Made by a program: the position numbers and the translations under genes. This document shows positions 9,142 through 17,293 of a DNA stretch of 34,779 nucleotides, piece after piece; within the stretch, counting starts at the first letter, position 1, and each line of letters begins with the position of its first letter. The notes beneath the pieces are model-generated. The model made no database searches. It was not told the origin of the DNA and was given only the letters and a program-made list of their open reading frames with translations. Where the stretch lies: NCBI GenBank assembly GCA_004524435.1, contig SDNO01000005.1:1-34779 (forward strand), read 5' to 3'. The stretch is from Candidatus Thorarchaeota archaeon. Lineage in GTDB: Archaea; Asgardarchaeota; Thorarchaeia; Thorarchaeales; Thorarchaeaceae.

Positions 9142-12100
9142 TTAGATCATCTCCTTGAGCCTGAGTCTACAGGCAAGTCCCAGCGACATCATCTCCTGGA
9201 GGAGGAGTTTGAATGCATACGATACTGTAATATTGCTCACCTTGGCGCTGGTGCCACAGATGGGGCAATATGTCATGTCCTTGTTCCTGTCATAGACTCC
9301 GATGAGGCCACACTCCTCACAGACGAGCATGCTGCTCTTGTCCGACTCGTCCAAGAGTCGGCCCTTCAGAAGGATTGCAGCTCCATGGCCAATCAGGACG
9401 TCGCGCTCCATCTCGCCGAATCTGAGTCCACCCTCTCTGGCACGGCCCTCTGTGGGCTGCCTCGTGAGGATTTGGACTGGACCACGGGCACGAGCGTGAA
9501 TCTTGTCAGCCACCATGTGGTGAAGTTTCTGATAGTAGATTACACCGACGAAGATGTCGGTCGTGAGTTTCTCTCCTGTAATTCCAGAGTACATGGTTTC
9601 GCGACCATTGTACTGAAGACCGTGATCGTGCAACTGGTCAAACAATTCTTGTTCAGTCACACCACAGAAGGGAGTGGCATCTTCTTGACTGCCCTTCATG
9701 CATGCTGCCTTGCCGGCAATCATCTCAAGAATCTGACCAATGGTCATTCGGCTTGGGATAGCATGAGGATTGATTATCAGGTCCGGAACAACACCGTCCT
9801 CTGTGAAAGGCACATCCTGCTGGGGCACAATGTATCCAATGACGCCCTTCTGTCCATGTCGCGAGGCATACTTATCACCCAGCTCAGGCACTCGCAAGTC
9901 ACGTACCTTTACCTTCACAAGACGGTTTCCATCAATGGTTTCTGTGAGAATGACACTGTCGACAACACCTGATTCGCCATGCCTCACTGCAACGGAGGTC
10001 TCGCGGCGGTTTGGTGAAGCAATCTCAAACTCTGAGTATTCTTCAAGGAAACGCGGTGGAGAGGTCCGTCCGATAAGGACATCGCCGCCTTGTACCTCAA
10101 CCTCAGTTTCGATGATTCCATCTTCACCAAGATTGCGATATGACTCCGACGCTCTGTAACCACGTACACTGCGTTCGGGAATCTCAAACCGGTCTTCTTG
10201 ACCACCTGGATACTTCCGCTCTTCGCTTTCATATACACGAGCAAAGGTGCTTCTGCCCAGACCTCGTTCGATAGAGGCCTTGTTCATTATCAGGGCATCT
10301 TCTATGTTGTAGCCCTCGAAAGACAGAATTGCAACAACGAAGTTCTGTCCCGCCGGCCGTTCCTCGTAGCCAATCGAGTCCATCGCACGAGTCTTGACTA
10401 GCGGTATCTGAGGATAGTGGAAGAAGTGTGAACGTGTATCTGCACGATACTTGAAGTTTGAAGCGGGTACACCCACCGATTGTTTTGCCATTCCTGCCAT
10501 GTAGACGTTTCGCGGAGACTGGTTCCGTTCGGGGAAGGGAATCAGAGCTGCAGAGATGCCGAGAATAGTAGCAGGGACTATCTCGAGGTGTGAGGTGTTG
10601 GGCCCAATCTCTTCAGGACCCATCGCAATCAGTGCGTTCTCTTCCTCTTCTGCGTCCAGAAACTCAACGATTCCGTTCCGCAGGAGGTCAGGAAATGTCC
10701 ATTCGCCGTCGTTGATCATACGAAGATGTTCATCTGTAAGACGACTTCGACCGTTCTCCACGACAATCAGTGGTCGTCTGACGCGTCCTGCGTCGCAGTT
10801 GACCTGTACTTCGTGAGTACCATCATAATAGGCGATGTTTACTTCTGAGTCAGTCTCTCCAGCACGGCGCTTCTGACGAATAGTCTTAGCAAGAACCTGA
10901 GGTGCTGGATGTACGCCTACCAGTCTGCCATTGAGAAAGACATCAGCCCATTTCGAGTCTCTCTTGCCCTTGAGTTGTTCAATGGGTTCAACTTCTGCAT
11001 TGAGCATCGTGCGTTCAACGGCCTCTTCATCGGTACCCACCGAGATGTAGGCCATCATTGCGATGTTCTTCACCAGACCACAATTGGGACCTTCAGGAGT
11101 TTCATTAGGACATATCTTACCCCAGTGAGTCGAGTGAAGGTCTCGGGCCTCGAAGTGAGGTTGCGACCTTGACAGGGGTGAAACAACCCTTCGTAGGTGT
11201 GAGAGTGAGGATATGTAATTGGTCCGATCAAGTAGTTGCGATACTCCAGCCTTCCCGCCAACCCAATTGCCCGTAGCAAGCGCATGCTTCAGTCGCTGAG
11301 TAATGACATCGGCACGGACAGCCGTTCGAATGTTTGGTTTTCTTCCACGGACTGCGGTGCGTTCAAGCTGGTACTTGATATCCCTTGTAAGCGAGTACAA
11401 AGCCACTCTGAACAGGGACATCAATAAATCTCCAGAGAGTTTCAGTCGCTTGTTTGCATAGTGGTCCTTATCATCGGGCTGTCGTTTATTGAGTACAAGC
11501 TGAAGGAGCCTCTCCACCATCTGACCGAGGTAGTAGGCCTTCTTGAGACGGTGGTCTTCTTCTGTACCGACGTGAGGTAGAAGATATCGGTCTAGGACTT
11601 TCTCGGCTCTTGCCAGGCGATAGTCCTTTGTCTGACCTACAGCGACTCGTTTTCCAAGAAAGTCAAGCGCGTTTTCCAGCGTAGACCCTTCCTCGTCGTC
11701 CATCGTGACATTGATTGGCTGAGCCTGCTCGATTGTCACAATGAGTTCATTGCGAATCTCATCATCGTCGGAGATCACATCAACAATCTCTCTGTCAGAC
11801 TCTAGACCCAGAGCCTTCATGAGAATTGCAAGAGGAATCTTCCCGGGTACGGATGGAAACGAAACGCGAAGCTCTCCAGTCTTCTTTCGCTCAATGGTGA
11901 CAGGTGCACGGAATCCACGTGATGTTGAGAAGACCTTAGCAACGTGGGTGTAGCTAGAGCTCTTGCTGGCCTCTTCAATCAGGATTCGGTTGGGAGCAAG
12001 ATCTTCTTGGGTGACAAGAACGCGCTCAGACCCGTTGATGATGAAATAACCACCAGGGTCCTTTGGGTCCTCGCCATACTTGATAAGTTCTCCATCAGAC

Positions 12101-12507
12101 ATGTCATGGAGAAGACACTTCTCGCTTCGAAGCATAATCGGTAAATCACCGATGTAGATGCGAAGCGTTTCCATTCGAGTTGTGACAGAGCCTTCTTTCC
12201 GAACGGGCGTCATATGGAGGTACAACTTGCTTGCATAGGTCAAGTTGCGAATACGTGCCTCGTTAGGATAGAGGGGATGTTCACTGCCGTCTGCTTCTCG
12301 GACGGAAGGGCTCTCGATCTCTATCTCACCGAGGTCTACATAGTAACCTTCTACTTTCGGATTCAGTCGAGCAACACTATCAACTACTTGCTGCAATTCG
12401 TGTTTCACGAATCGATTGAAGGAGTCTAGATGCTGTCCAACAAGACCTCTGTCTCTGAAATACGCTTCAATTACTGGCCAATACTTCTGGCGCTCTTCGA
12501 CACCCAA
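9142..12507 (-). CDS. rpoB: DNA-directed RNA polymerase subunit B (unsplit, 1121 aa)
   Basis: GDKYASRHGQKGVIGYIVPQQDVPFTEDGVVPDLIINPHAIPSRMTIGQ; C-terminal CEECGLIGVYDRNKDMTYCPICG zinc motif; TTG start. Confidence 0.98.
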   Translation of the reverse strand: MGVEERQKYWPVIEAYFRDRGLVGQHLDSFNRFVKHELQQVVDSVARLNPKVEGYYVDLGEIEIESPSVREADGSEHPLYPNEARIRNLTYASKLYLHMTPVRKEGSVTTRMETLRIYIGDLPIMLRSEKCLLHDMSDGELIKYGEDPKDPGGYFIINGSERVLVTQEDLAPNRILIEEASKSSSYTHVAKVFSTSRGFRAPVTIERKKTGELRVSFPSVPGKIPLAILMKALGLESDREIVDVISDDDEIRNELIVTIEQAQPINVTMDDEEGSTLENALDFLGKRVAVGQTKDYRLARAEKVLDRYLLPHVGTEEDHRLKKAYYLGQMVERLLQLVLNKRQPDDKDHYANKRLKLSGDLLMSLFRVALYSLTRDIKYQLERTAVRGRKPNIRTAVRADVITQRLKHALATGNWVGGKAGVSQLLDRTNYISSLSHLRRVVSPLSRSQPHFEARDLHSTHWGKICPNETPEGPNCGLVKNIAMMAYISVGTDEEAVERTMLNAEVEPIEQLKGKRDSKWADVFLNGRLVGVHPAPQVLAKTIRQKRRAGETDSEVNIAYYDGTHEVQVNCDAGRVRRPLIVVENGRSRLTDEHLRMINDGEWTFPDLLRNGIVEFLDAEEEENALIAMGPEEIGPNTSHLEIVPATILGISAALIPFPERNQSPRNVYMAGMAKQSVGVPASNFKYRADTRSHFFHYPQIPLVKTRAMDSIGYEERPAGQNFVVAILSFEGYNIEDALIMNKASIERGLGRSTFARVYESEERKYPGGQEDRFEIPERSVRGYRASESYRNLGEDGIIETEVEVQGGDVLIGRTSPPRFLEEYSEFEIASPNRRETSVAVRHGESGVVDSVILTETIDGNRLVKVKVRDLRVPELGDKYASRHGQKGVIGYIVPQQDVPFTEDGVVPDLIINPHAIPSRMTIGQILEMIAGKAACMKGSQEDATPFCGVTEQELFDQLHDHGLQYNGRETMYSGITGEKLTTDIFVGVIYYQKLHHMVADKIHARARGPVQILTRQPTEGRAREGGLRFGEMERDVLIGHGAAILLKGRLLDESDKSSMLVCEECGLIGVYDRNKDMTYCPICGTSAKVSNITVSYAFKLLLQEMMSLGLACRLRLKEMI

Positions 12508-12661
12508 CTTGTCACCACACCCTGATGGAGGACGGGGGAACTACTGCGAGCATGGATGCTTCCCAACGCATGAACCCAGAAAATTCCGAGCTCGTCATAT
12601 ACCGCAATAGCCGCCCCGTTTGTTCTGCTCTTGCAGCTCCCCTTCCCATCCACTGGGACTG

Positions 12662-12738
12662 TGGCGGGCTCGGCGGGATTTGAACCCGCGGCCGTCAGGT
12701 TAAAAGCCTGCTGCGCTACCTAGCTGCGCCACGAGCCC
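12662..12738 (-). tRNA. tRNA-Lys (anticodon UUU), CCA encoded
   Basis: Cloverleaf GGGCTCG...CGAGCCC acceptor, loop CTTTTAA, T-arm GCGGGTTCAAATCCCGC, terminal GCCA. Confidence 0.95.
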
Positions 12739-13073
12739 GAGCATCAATGCGTACCATAGTGTGACGCGTGCATCCAGAGCCCATGTAACATCATGTCTTG
12801 TCTGTACTGTCAGTTATGGTCATGCATGGATGGGAAGCAGTACCTGCCTGAGCAACCGACGAAAATTCTGAGGGCATAAAAGGGTTCCGATAAAACGAAG
12901 ATATGGTCTATCCTCTGCAGAGGCTATGCGGAAACAAGCCGTAGAATGTATGGGTCATGGTTCTGTAAAAAGGTTATGTTGCTGGATTGACTCTGAGTTG
13001 GAAGGCTTGGAGCTGGATCTCGGGTAAGGCATGGTCCGACAACTTTAATAGATTAACGAGAAACGACCGAATC

Positions 13074-13102
13074 AGCTCGTCAGTCTACCGAGATTACGAG
13101 CT
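13074..13102. other. Inverted repeat in the 5' flank of tRNA-Asp
   Basis: AGCTCGT (13074-13080) / ACGAGCT (13096-13102), perfect 7-bp arms, 15-nt loop. Confidence 0.35.
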
Positions 13103-13109
13103 AAGAATA

Positions 13110-13217
13110 GCCCCTGTAGTGTAGTTCGGCCTAGCATCCGAGACTGTCAAGCCTTGGCGCTTGCTGTCTTGGAGCAGACCTCTCGGGACCCGGGTTCGAA
13201 TCCCGGCGGGGGCGCCA
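13110..13217 (+). tRNA. tRNA-Asp (anticodon GUC) with a 30-nt intron at canonical position 37/38; CCA encoded
   Basis: Acceptor GCCCCTG/CGGGGGC; spliced loop CUGUCAC; intron 13150..13179; BHB-like CTGT/GCAG 4-bp helix with CAA and ACC bulges. Confidence 0.92.
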
Positions 13218-13503
13218 TCTCTTCTTCTTCATGATCAGATACTCTATGTATCAGCTAGGATGTCGGAGATAGTCGCCGTAGTCAGCATCATCTGTGTCTG
13301 TACCGTCTAGAAGACTATCTACTAACTGATTCTTGGTCATCTCTCGTAGCGATGTGATGGTTTCCTGCGGGCGAAAGGTGGACTCTTGCATGAATGAGGT
13401 GGAAAAAAAACAGCCCCATAGGGATATGTTCCACAACAGAAGAGAAATAGAATGTCTTCTCACCGCGAGCCAAATAAGGAGCCGTCAGCATCTCATTGAA
13501 ACC

Positions 13504-13971
13504 ATGTTGTCGTGTATCAGACAGCTGTTCGAGTACAATATCGCACAACGAAGACGAATTCTGAAGCTGCTTGAACAGGTTGATAGAGAGGACCTTACAA
13601 GAGGACTTGGAGTGGGCTGGGGTTCGATACATGGAATACTGGTTCACCTGATGAACACGGAGATTTACTGGATCGATACGGTCCTGCGTGGTGTTGAAAC
13701 AGAGAGGGTTCTCTCAGAAGAGTGTGAAGATATGGACGCGATCTCAAAGCACTGGAGTAGAGTTGAGGAGAACACTAGGAATCTGTTGTCGGATGTGAAT
13801 GAGGCCTATCTTCAGAATGTTCAGAGTGTGAGGTGGGACGGGACCATAATCAGTTTCACTGTTGCAAAGGCACTCTTACACGTGGCGACACATGAGATTC
13901 ATCATCGAGGGCTAGTAATAGGACTGTTAAGGCAGATGGGGTATGATCCACCAGATGTGAATATGCTGTAG
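13504..13971 (+). CDS. DinB-family (DinB/YfiT-like) protein
   Basis: GWGSIHGILVHLMNTEIYWI and HVATHEIHHRGLVIGLLRQMGYDPP match the DinB-like fold and His positions. ORF extends to 13333; start uncertain. Confidence 0.82.
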   Translation: MLSCIRQLFEYNIAQRRRILKLLEQVDREDLTRGLGVGWGSIHGILVHLMNTEIYWIDTVLRGVETERVLSEECEDMDAISKHWSRVEENTRNLLSDVNEAYLQNVQSVRWDGTIISFTVAKALLHVATHEIHHRGLVIGLLRQMGYDPPDVNML

Positions 13972-13977
13972 AGGTGA

Positions 13978-14979
13978 GTGATGATGACAACTGAGTTTCT
14001 TAGTTCATGCTACAGGGCTATGATAGACCAGGACCAAGCAATTCTGAGAACAATGAGCACTATTCCGAAGGGCGAAGAGCAAAGACTGGAGGATGCCAGA
14101 CAGGTGATTCTGACAGGGGCAGGAGATTCCTTGGCGGTAGCAGAGTACGGAGCTTGGGTAATGCAGGAGGTTGGGATTCACGCCATTGCCATAACACCAA
14201 CCGTTCTTAACCGCCTGTCTCTCTCCCCAGAGGATCTCGTAGTCGGAATCACGGCCTCAGGGAGAAGCCTATCCACTATTCATGCGCTGGAGCATATGAC
14301 GAATCAAGGAATCAGGCCGGTAGTTCTGACAGATGACCCGGAAGGGAATGCAGCGAGTCTCACAGATATTCAGTGGAGCACGCAGGCAGGAGTTGACACC
14401 TACAACATCATTCCAACGGCCCCCACAACAACAGCAATGGGCTTCCTACTGGGCCTTGTATCACGGTTGGATGATAGATACAATGAGGGAATCAGGTTGT
14501 TCCTTGATGGCCTGCCGTCAATCATGGACTGGGCGGAATCTGTGGGGCAGGAGATTGCACAGGGAATCAGCTTACAGGGAGTAGTATGTCTGCTATCAGA
14601 GGGGGCTAATCTTGCCACGGCACATATTGGGGCGATGAAACTGAATGAGGGGGCGCTTGTACGCGGAGTTGTTGTTCTGCGCGAAGAGTTCGAGCATCAT
14701 GGAAATCTACCATCTCGAGATGAAGACTTCATCATTCTGATCAGTGATTCACCAAGGATGCGGGAAGATTCCCAGTACATGCACGTGCTCACCGAAACCC
14801 TTGAACTTACTGCCTACAATCAGTATCTGCCCGAGAAGTTTCGGATAGAAACACCTGCAGTTCAAGCTCTGGCGAATACGATTGTCATGCAGATGATGGG
14901 ATACTATCTGATTCTTGAGCATAATCCGGAAATGGAATGGTTTAGGATGCCCAATGCTAAGGCCTTCAGAATCTATTGA
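13978..14979 (+). CDS. SIS-domain (sugar isomerase-like) protein
   Basis: TGAGDSLAVAEYGAWVM...LVVGITASGRSLSTIHALEHMTNQGIRPVVLTDDPEGNAASLTD; SD GAGGTGAGTG. Confidence 0.82.
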   Translation: MMMTTEFLSSCYRAMIDQDQAILRTMSTIPKGEEQRLEDARQVILTGAGDSLAVAEYGAWVMQEVGIHAIAITPTVLNRLSLSPEDLVVGITASGRSLSTIHALEHMTNQGIRPVVLTDDPEGNAASLTDIQWSTQAGVDTYNIIPTAPTTTAMGFLLGLVSRLDDRYNEGIRLFLDGLPSIMDWAESVGQEIAQGISLQGVVCLLSEGANLATAHIGAMKLNEGALVRGVVVLREEFEHHGNLPSRDEDFIILISDSPRMREDSQYMHVLTETLELTAYNQYLPEKFRIETPAVQALANTIVMQMMGYYLILEHNPEMEWFRMPNAKAFRIY

Positions 14980-15040
14980 AGTTTCGACTGTCTTGCGATA
15001 AGGCAAAAGGTAACATATCGCTACTGAGCTGGATACACAG

Positions 15041-16012
15041 ATGAAAGTGATTGAGATACTCTCAATGATAGATGACCCATCGAAACGAGGGGAAGTTGCA
15101 GACTATATCAATAATCATGAGAGTGAATACTCCAAACTGATTGATGCTGCGTTCTCTCAATCAGCTGATGGGATGGAAGAAACAAGGAGAAGACTGCTTG
15201 ACCTTGTGGATCTCCTGAATCAGCGGATTGCGACAGAGATTATCGAGCATGCAATATTTGATACAGACGCCAATATCAGAATCAGAGGGCTAAAAGCGGC
15301 CTATAGAAACATGGTAGATATACTGAATGAAGAGCTTCTCTGTATCCTTGACGATAGAAAATCCGACTTCGAGGCTCGGAAGTGGATTGTTCATATTCTT
15401 GCTACAACAGACTCGGAAACCTTTGGCCGTAGGCTTAGATCGCTTGCACGAAACCACGATGAAGGTATTGAGATTCGCAAAGAAGCAATCTTTGCATTGA
15501 CCAATGTTGCTGATGATGAGAGTCTAGGTACATTGTGCGCTGTCTTAGGAGATAGCGAGGTAGAGATTCGTCGGTCGGGGGCGTGGGCGTTGAGTAAGCT
15601 TGGCGATAATAGTACTATCAACTGCCTCTTTGCAGCGCTTGAAGATGAGGACTCCAAGGTTAGGGACTGGGCCATCCGTGCACTGCGTGACATGGATGAT
15701 GCAAGAGCCCTTCAGGGGCTGGCTGATGCACTTCACAGTGTGGAACCTGAAGAGCAGATTCGAATGATACGACTTGTTGTTGAGAAGCGTTCAGAGATCA
15801 TTCTTCGTGCCATTGCTGAGCTCCTCAGTTCACCGGATACAGAGGTCCGACGAGTCGCAGCATGGGCAATGGGAGTATCACCATATCCTCCTGCTGCAGG
15901 AAGCCTTGAGGCACTATCGGATGATGAGGATGAACAGACGAGGTATTATGCTAAGGCAGCATTGCGGCGTCTGGGCAGCGTAGACCCCTCTGACTTCGGA
16001 CTCGTTCTGTGA
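15041..16012 (+). CDS. HEAT-repeat protein
   Basis: Repeated helical units, e.g. LCAVLGDSEVEIRRSGAWALSKLGDNSTINCLFAALEDEDSKVRDWAIRALRDMDD. Confidence 0.85.
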   Translation: MKVIEILSMIDDPSKRGEVADYINNHESEYSKLIDAAFSQSADGMEETRRRLLDLVDLLNQRIATEIIEHAIFDTDANIRIRGLKAAYRNMVDILNEELLCILDDRKSDFEARKWIVHILATTDSETFGRRLRSLARNHDEGIEIRKEAIFALTNVADDESLGTLCAVLGDSEVEIRRSGAWALSKLGDNSTINCLFAALEDEDSKVRDWAIRALRDMDDARALQGLADALHSVEPEEQIRMIRLVVEKRSEIILRAIAELLSSPDTEVRRVAAWAMGVSPYPPAAGSLEALSDDEDEQTRYYAKAALRRLGSVDPSDFGLVL

Positions 16013-16016
16013 ACTA

Positions 16017-16772
16017 TCACATCATTCCTCTATACAGGCCACCATCAATGAGTAGCAGGGCTCCGTGGATATAACTTGAAACTGGACTCAAGAGAAAAGC
16101 ACTCACTTCTCCGAATTCCTCGGGGGTTCCCATTCTTCCTAGTGGTATACGTGATATGATTTGCTCTTTTGAGGAAGAATCGTCGGCGAGCAGTTCATCA
16201 ACGCGATTTGTCAGAATCCATCCCGGACAAATTGCATTGACTCTGATACCAGTGGGTCCAATCTCGTCTGCAAGAGTACGCATCATTCCTATGACAGCTG
16301 AACGCAATGAGTTGGAGAGCATGAGGTTTTCAATTGGCTGCTTCACGGAGATTGAGGTGCTGTAGAGGATGGAAGGGGAATCGGCCGTCTGAAGAAGAGG
16401 AAGTGCCTCCCGCGTCAAACGCACAGCACTCATCAGCGTGAGATTGTAGGCTCTGAGCCATTGTTCCTCGGAGAGATCTGAGAATGATCCGGGTGGAGGC
16501 CCTCCGGCATTCACAAAGAGCCCATCAATATGATCTGTGATGGCAGCTACATCGTCAAGAAGTGCCCTGATGTCCTCTTCCTGTGATAGATCACAGACGA
16601 AAAAGCGTGACAGACTGCCGAGAGATTCAGTGGCAGACTCAAGAGACTCCTTCTGTCGGCTACAGATTATTACGTTGGCGCCCTCTTCCACCAGTGCCTC
16701 TGCAACTCCATAACCAAGTCCGCGAGAGGCGGCGGTCACCAGGAAGATTTTTCCCTCTACTCTAAGGTCCAT
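16017..16772 (-). CDS. Short-chain dehydrogenase/reductase
   Basis: VTAASRGLGYGVAEAL (TGxxxGxG-like), NAGG motif and C-terminal DGGLYRGMM. The usual catalytic YxxxK motif is not obvious. Confidence 0.88.
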   Translation of the reverse strand: MDLRVEGKIFLVTAASRGLGYGVAEALVEEGANVIICSRQKESLESATESLGSLSRFFVCDLSQEEDIRALLDDVAAITDHIDGLFVNAGGPPPGSFSDLSEEQWLRAYNLTLMSAVRLTREALPLLQTADSPSILYSTSISVKQPIENLMLSNSLRSAVIGMMRTLADEIGPTGIRVNAICPGWILTNRVDELLADDSSSKEQIISRIPLGRMGTPEEFGEVSAFLLSPVSSYIHGALLLIDGGLYRGMM

Positions 16773-16829
16773 GATGCATCAATCGCCACCAGCGAGAGTA
16801 GAAAGAGGGCTATTTCACTGCTCCGAAAC

Positions 16830-17129
16830 CTATCCCGCCACTTCTTTTCTCTCAGATTGAGTGCGGGCGCCCATTTTCGCTTCAAGATGGACAAAGGCGG
16901 CGCTCAGTCTTCTGAAGGAGTTCTCCACTTCAAAATGACCAATACCCATCGAATTCAGCGCCTTCTTGATTTTTCGCGGGGTCAGCCGTTTGTTGTCCTT
17001 GGATCCGAATGCGAGGAGGACCCGTGTTTCATTGACATCTGGCATCTGACATATTGAGTGACATTTAATGCCCTTCTCTTTGAGTCCGCTCTTTATGGTA
17101 GAAACGATCGATGTCATTGTGTCTGTCAA
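16830..17129 (-). CDS. Hypothetical protein (99 aa)
   Basis: Open frame between flanking genes; no recognised family. Confidence 0.55.
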   Translation of the reverse strand: MTDTMTSIVSTIKSGLKEKGIKCHSICQMPDVNETRVLLAFGSKDNKRLTPRKIKKALNSMGIGHFEVENSFRRLSAAFVHLEAKMGARTQSERKEVAG

Positions 17130-17166
17130 CCAGAGCTATGTTCTCGATTGGGCTACTAAAAGACCC

Positions 17167-17197
17167 GTAATACGCAAGTATTACCGCGGAGTTCGCG
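17167..17197. other. Tandem hairpins: GTAATAC-GCAA-GTATTAC and CGCG-GAGTT-CGCG
   Basis: Perfect 7-bp stem with GNRA tetraloop (17167-17184), then 4-bp CGCG stem (17185-17197), in a divergent intergenic region. Confidence 0.45.
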
Positions 17198-17293
17198 CGA
17201 AATAGGCTTGAAAGCATTCCTCTGCAGCCCATTTTGCTTTGGAGGGTTTGTTAATATGCGAGTGTGCTAACGGAGTTCCATCAGGTGGAACCT

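Noticed and set aside
9121-9972. 283-aa plus-strand ORF
   Set aside because: Antisense to rpoB over its entire length; rpoB is unambiguous and such shadow ORFs are expected.
6483-12507. Inteins or additional splits in rpoA1/rpoB
   Set aside because: Both reading frames run through the conserved motifs without large insertions.
12471-12653. 60-aa ORF as RpoH
   Set aside because: Sequence (MDGKGSCKSRTNGAAIAVYDELGIFWVHALG...) shows no RpoH-like motif and overlaps the rpoB start.
12912-12923. Perfect palindrome CCTCTGCAGAGG
   Set aside because: Isolated 12-bp palindrome with no clear promoter or gene context.
12740-13073. C/D-box-like or other ncRNA in the gap between tRNA-Lys and tRNA-Asp
   Set aside because: No convincing C (RUGAUGA) and D (CUGA) box pair could be placed; only a possible tRNA-Asp promoter (CTTTAATAG) was seen.
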